Source of the DNA: Cryomorphaceae bacterium
Lineage (GTDB): Bacteria > Bacteroidota > Bacteroidia > Flavobacteriales_G > Salibacteraceae
Direction: 5' to 3'
DNA: 26,509 nucleotides
Assembly (NCBI GenBank): GCA_003564735.1
Contig: PXEK01000319.1
Span: 1 to 26,509 of the forward strand
This document shows, piece by piece, positions 23,794 to 26,509 of the stretch. The stretch's first letter is position 1, and the number at the start of each line of letters is the position of its first letter. A program made the position numbers and the translations under genes. The notes beneath the pieces are model-generated. The model ran no database searches. It saw only the letters and a list, made by a program, of their open reading frames with translations, and was not told where the DNA came from.

Positions 23794-26509
23794 ATGCAAA
23801 AACTCTTGACCGTAATAGGCGCCATATTTATCGGGGTTACCCTGAGTGCCCAAAGCACCCAACCGCTTACGGCGGTGAGCGATCGTAAATCGGGCCGGGT
23901 GGTACTCACCGGCGGTAAGGTTTATCAAAACGGAAGTTACCTCAAAGGCGCTTCGGTTCTGATAGAAAAACAAATGATTAAAGCCGTGGGGAAAAACATC
24001 GATATCCCCGAAGGTACCCGCGAAATTGACTTAAACGGTGCGTTTATTTATCCCGCATTTGTAGAACTCAACTCCGATTATGGTCTGCCCGAGCCGGAAA
24101 AGGTCGAGTCACCAAAAAAACCGCAATACGATGCCTCCAACAAAGGCGCTTTCGGATGGAATGACGCCGTAAAACCCTACCAAAATGCCGCCGTGGATTT
24201 TGAACCCGATGAAGATGAAGCGGGCAAACTGCGCAAACTGGGTATCGGGGCGGTGCTTACACACCACAACGACGGCATCATGCGCGGCACCGGGGCGGTA
24301 ACGGCTCTCACGAAATCGGCGCACGAGGCGATTATTAACGATGCCGCCTCCACGCACTTTTCCTTTGAAAAAGGCACCTCCAAACAGCAGTATCCGCGCT
24401 CATTGATGGGCAGTATAGCGCTGTTACGGCAATCGGTGTTAGATGCTTTTTGGTACGATCAAACCGATTCCCTTGATCATATCGATCTTTCTATTCAAAA
24501 CATCCTTGATGCGTGGGACTTACCCTTTGTTTTTCACGTTAAAAACTACCGCAGTGCCCTGCGCGCCGCACAACTGGGTGATGAGTGGGAGCGCGACCTC
24601 ATTATCATCGGTGACGGCGATGAATATCAGGCACTTGAGCAATTCAGTGGCGTTCGTCCCGTGGTGCCGCTCAAGCTCCCTAAGGCTCCCGATGTTTCCG
24701 ATCCGTACGATGCCCTCTACGCCTCGCTCGAAGAAATGAAACACTGGGAGGCTGCCCCGGCGAATGCCCGTATGCTGTACGACGCGGGGTTGAATCCGGC
24801 TCTGACCGTAAAAGGAATAGAAAAATGGAGTCGCCTGCAATTCTTTGCCCGCCAACTCATGAACAACGATTTTAGCGAGCGCCAAATAATTGATGCTCTT
24901 ACGGTTGTACCTTCCATAATGGTCAGAACCGAAAACGTTCTGGGGAGAATTGAGGCCGGACATTATGCAAACCTGATTGTGACATCGGACAGTATTTTTA
25001 AGCGCGGTAGTAAATTGATGGAAAGTTGGAGCGCCGGTGAGCGCGAGCGTTATGAAGAGTTGCAATCCGATGATATTGAGGGAACGTATCGTATCAATTT
25101 GAATAATGAGGTGGTGGAGGTAACGCTGTCGAAAAAAGGCGATGCGTGGAAGGCGAAGGCTGATGACGATACGCGCGTTACGGTGCAAAAAGAAGATCAT
25201 TTGATTACGTTGGTTTTGGATAGGGATGCGGGCGGACTCCAAAAGCCGATTCGCCTCTCCGGAAAGATCAATACCGCCGGTAAAATTCTGGACGGTCGCG
25301 GTCGCGATGCCTCGGGCGAATGGTTTGTGTGGAGCGCCATTAAGCGGGGCAACGGAACCGACCAAAATGAGGAAGATGAAGAATATTTGATTGACTATGA
25401 GGGGGCAGTGTATAAACCGGCCAAGGCTTTTGGTTTGGATACTCTGCCGACTGAAGAACATGTTTTTATTCGCGGTGCTACGATTTGGAGTAATGACACC
25501 AACGGTGTGTTTAAAGGTGATGTGATTCTGAAGAACGGCAAGGTGAAAGATGTGGGGAAATTCCTATTGTACGAGCCCAAAATGAGGTTGATTGAGGCCA
25601 ATGGCAAGCACCTGACGCCCGGAATTATTGACGAGCACTCCCACATAGGAATTGAGGGCGGAGTGAATGAGGGGACGCATGCGTCATCGGCTCAAGTGCG
25701 TATTGGCGATGTGATTAACCCTGACGATATCAATATTTACAGGCAGTTGGCGGGCGGTGTAACGGCGGCGCAACAGTTGCACGGCTCGGCCAATCCCATC
25801 GGGGGTCAGTCGGCACTCATCAAGTTGCGTTGGGGAATGAACGCCGAGGAAATGAAAATCAGCGATGCCGACGGATTCATCAAATTCGCCTTGGGCGAAA
25901 ACGTAAAGCAATCCAACTGGGGCGAAAAATACACCGAGCGCTACCCGCAAACCCGCGCCGGAGTGGAGCAAACGTATTACGATTATTTCATCAGAGCCCG
26001 CGAATACCGCGCCCAACACATCGCTTACACCAATGACCGCGACCGATTTATTCGCAAAATTCCGCTGCTTCGCCGTTTGGCCGGGTCAGAACCCGAGCAA
26101 CCGCGTATCGACCTAGAAATGGAAGCGCTGGCCGAGATTTTAGACACCGCTAGATTTATTAGTTGCCACTCTTATGTTCAAAGTGAAATCAACATGCTGA
26201 TGCACGTTGCGGACAGTATGCGTTTTACCGTCAATACCTTTACGCACATTTTGGAAGGCTACAAACTGGCCGATAAAATGGCTGCACACGGTGCTGCCGG
26301 CAGCACCTTTGCCGATTGGTGGGCGTACAAATTTGAGGTAAAAGATGCCATTCCGTACAATGCGGCCATGATGCATAAGCAAGGCGTGCTTACTGCTATC
26401 AACAGCGATGATGCCGAGATGGGTCGCCGACTCAACCAAGAGGCCGCTAAGGCGGTGAAGTATGGCGAAGTGAGTGAGGAGGATGCATTAAAAATGGTGA
26501 CTTTGAATC
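23794..26509 (+). CDS. Secreted tandem amidohydrolase-family protein (3' end outside window)
   Basis: The frame is open from the ATG at 23794 through the window end, at least 905 codons. It starts with a signal peptide (MQKLLTVIGAIFIGVTLSAQ). Two amidohydrolase-like halves are visible. The C-terminal half has PGIIDEHSHIG with the metal-binding HxH (His615, His617), later His792 (SCHSY), His818 (FTHILEG) and the catalytic-type Asp872 (NSDDAE), as in imidazolonepropionase/dihydroorotase-like enzymes. The N-terminal half has the same strand-turn pattern at PAFVELNSDYG, but HxH is replaced by Asn93-Ser94-Asp95, so it should not bind metal in the usual way. Similar roughly 1000-residue proteins occur in Bacteroidota. 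It is likely periplasmic or outer-membrane associated and hydrolyses an amide or cyclic amide; the substrate is unknown. Confidence 0.85.
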   Translation, partial: MQKLLTVIGAIFIGVTLSAQSTQPLTAVSDRKSGRVVLTGGKVYQNGSYLKGASVLIEKQMIKAVGKNIDIPEGTREIDLNGAFIYPAFVELNSDYGLPEPEKVESPKKPQYDASNKGAFGWNDAVKPYQNAAVDFEPDEDEAGKLRKLGIGAVLTHHNDGIMRGTGAVTALTKSAHEAIINDAASTHFSFEKGTSKQQYPRSLMGSIALLRQSVLDAFWYDQTDSLDHIDLSIQNILDAWDLPFVFHVKNYRSALRAAQLGDEWERDLIIIGDGDEYQALEQFSGVRPVVPLKLPKAPDVSDPYDALYASLEEMKHWEAAPANARMLYDAGLNPALTVKGIEKWSRLQFFARQLMNNDFSERQIIDALTVVPSIMVRTENVLGRIEAGHYANLIVTSDSIFKRGSKLMESWSAGERERYEELQSDDIEGTYRINLNNEVVEVTLSKKGDAWKAKADDDTRVTVQKEDHLITLVLDRDAGGLQKPIRLSGKINTAGKILDGRGRDASGEWFVWSAIKRGNGTDQNEEDEEYLIDYEGAVYKPAKAFGLDTLPTEEHVFIRGATIWSNDTNGVFKGDVILKNGKVKDVGKFLLYEPKMRLIEANGKHLTPGIIDEHSHIGIEGGVNEGTHASSAQVRIGDVINPDDINIYRQLAGGVTAAQQLHGSANPIGGQSALIKLRWGMNAEEMKISDADGFIKFALGENVKQSNWGEKYTERYPQTRAGVEQTYYDYFIRAREYRAQHIAYTNDRDRFIRKIPLLRRLAGSEPEQPRIDLEMEALAEILDTARFISCHSYVQSEINMLMHVADSMRFTVNTFTHILEGYKLADKMAAHGAAGSTFADWWAYKFEVKDAIPYNAAMMHKQGVLTAINSDDAEMGRRLNQEAAKAVKYGEVSEEDALKMVTLN

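Noticed and set aside
23385..24383. Small minus- and plus-strand frames over the right-hand spacer and amidohydrolase start
   Set aside because: They are shadows of the long plus-strand amidohydrolase gene or of repeats.
24520..25461. 313-residue minus-strand open frame
   Set aside because: It is antisense to the amidohydrolase coding sequence, whose signal peptide, motifs and continuous frame are convincing.
1..26509. tRNA genes, rRNA, CRISPR arrays and complete insertion sequences
   Set aside because: None of the characteristic structures (T-loop words, regularly spaced repeats, transposase with terminal inverted repeats) were seen on reading the window.

Overview
The window looks like a chromosomal segment of a Bacteroidota bacterium, probably flavobacteria-like. 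The signs are: a secreted protein with a C-terminal type IX secretion (T9SS) sorting domain; a 'putative porin' of the Porin_10 type; an LA_2272-type surface-repeat protein; a lipoprotein with an acidic surface-export-like signal after the lipid-bearing cysteine; almost no Shine-Dalgarno sequences; and repeated matches to the Bacteroidota promoter consensus (TAnnTTTG at -7, TTG near -33). No tRNA, rRNA, CRISPR array, complete insertion sequence or prophage was seen.

Layout. Positions 1-563 hold only repeats: two diverged copies of a unit with a GAGGTC-like hexamer tract, then a short dispersed-repeat-like stretch. 564-5186 is a cell-surface region: a T9SS-exported FG-GAP/VCBS protein, an LA_2272-like surface protein and an outer-membrane beta-barrel protein. 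The promoter and signal-peptide region of the barrel gene is duplicated 1.4 kb upstream as a decayed fragment. 5811-6695 encodes a substrate-binding-protein fold without signal peptide (Ca3427-like), behind a possibly structured leader. 6952-12672 (minus strand) holds three separately transcribed genes: a Porin_10 porin, a K+-dependent membrane pyrophosphatase (HppA) and the pyruvate dehydrogenase E1 beta subunit. 13162-14873 is etfB-etfA. 15041-15628 is a bifunctional-nuclease/UVR protein.

15859-20116 is a tightly coupled three-gene operon with overlapping start and stop codons: an RND/MMPL-type exporter, RmlA (glucose-1-phosphate thymidylyltransferase) and a trans-prenyl diphosphate synthase. 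The combination suggests synthesis and export of a (glyco)isoprenoid or other envelope lipid, which is inference. A palindrome-rich convergent spacer and a lipoprotein gene follow. Next is a complete AbiE-type toxin-antitoxin pair (21600-23197) with a nested inverted repeat over its promoter, the most likely mobile or defence element here. The right edge is an incomplete, very long (905+ codons) secreted amidohydrolase-family gene, open to the window end, with two amidohydrolase-like halves of which the N-terminal one has lost its metal-binding HxH motif.

The most striking signal outside genes is a short word, GGTCAGAACC, found six times by eye (about 0.05 expected by chance), with its 8-base core found 14 times. 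It occurs on both strands, in spacers and in different reading frames of genes. Other unexplained structure: two copies of a palindrome ATTCAACCnnTTGAATGT, a cluster of perfect palindromes at 20189-20390, and promoters so close to start codons that the transcripts would be nearly leaderless.
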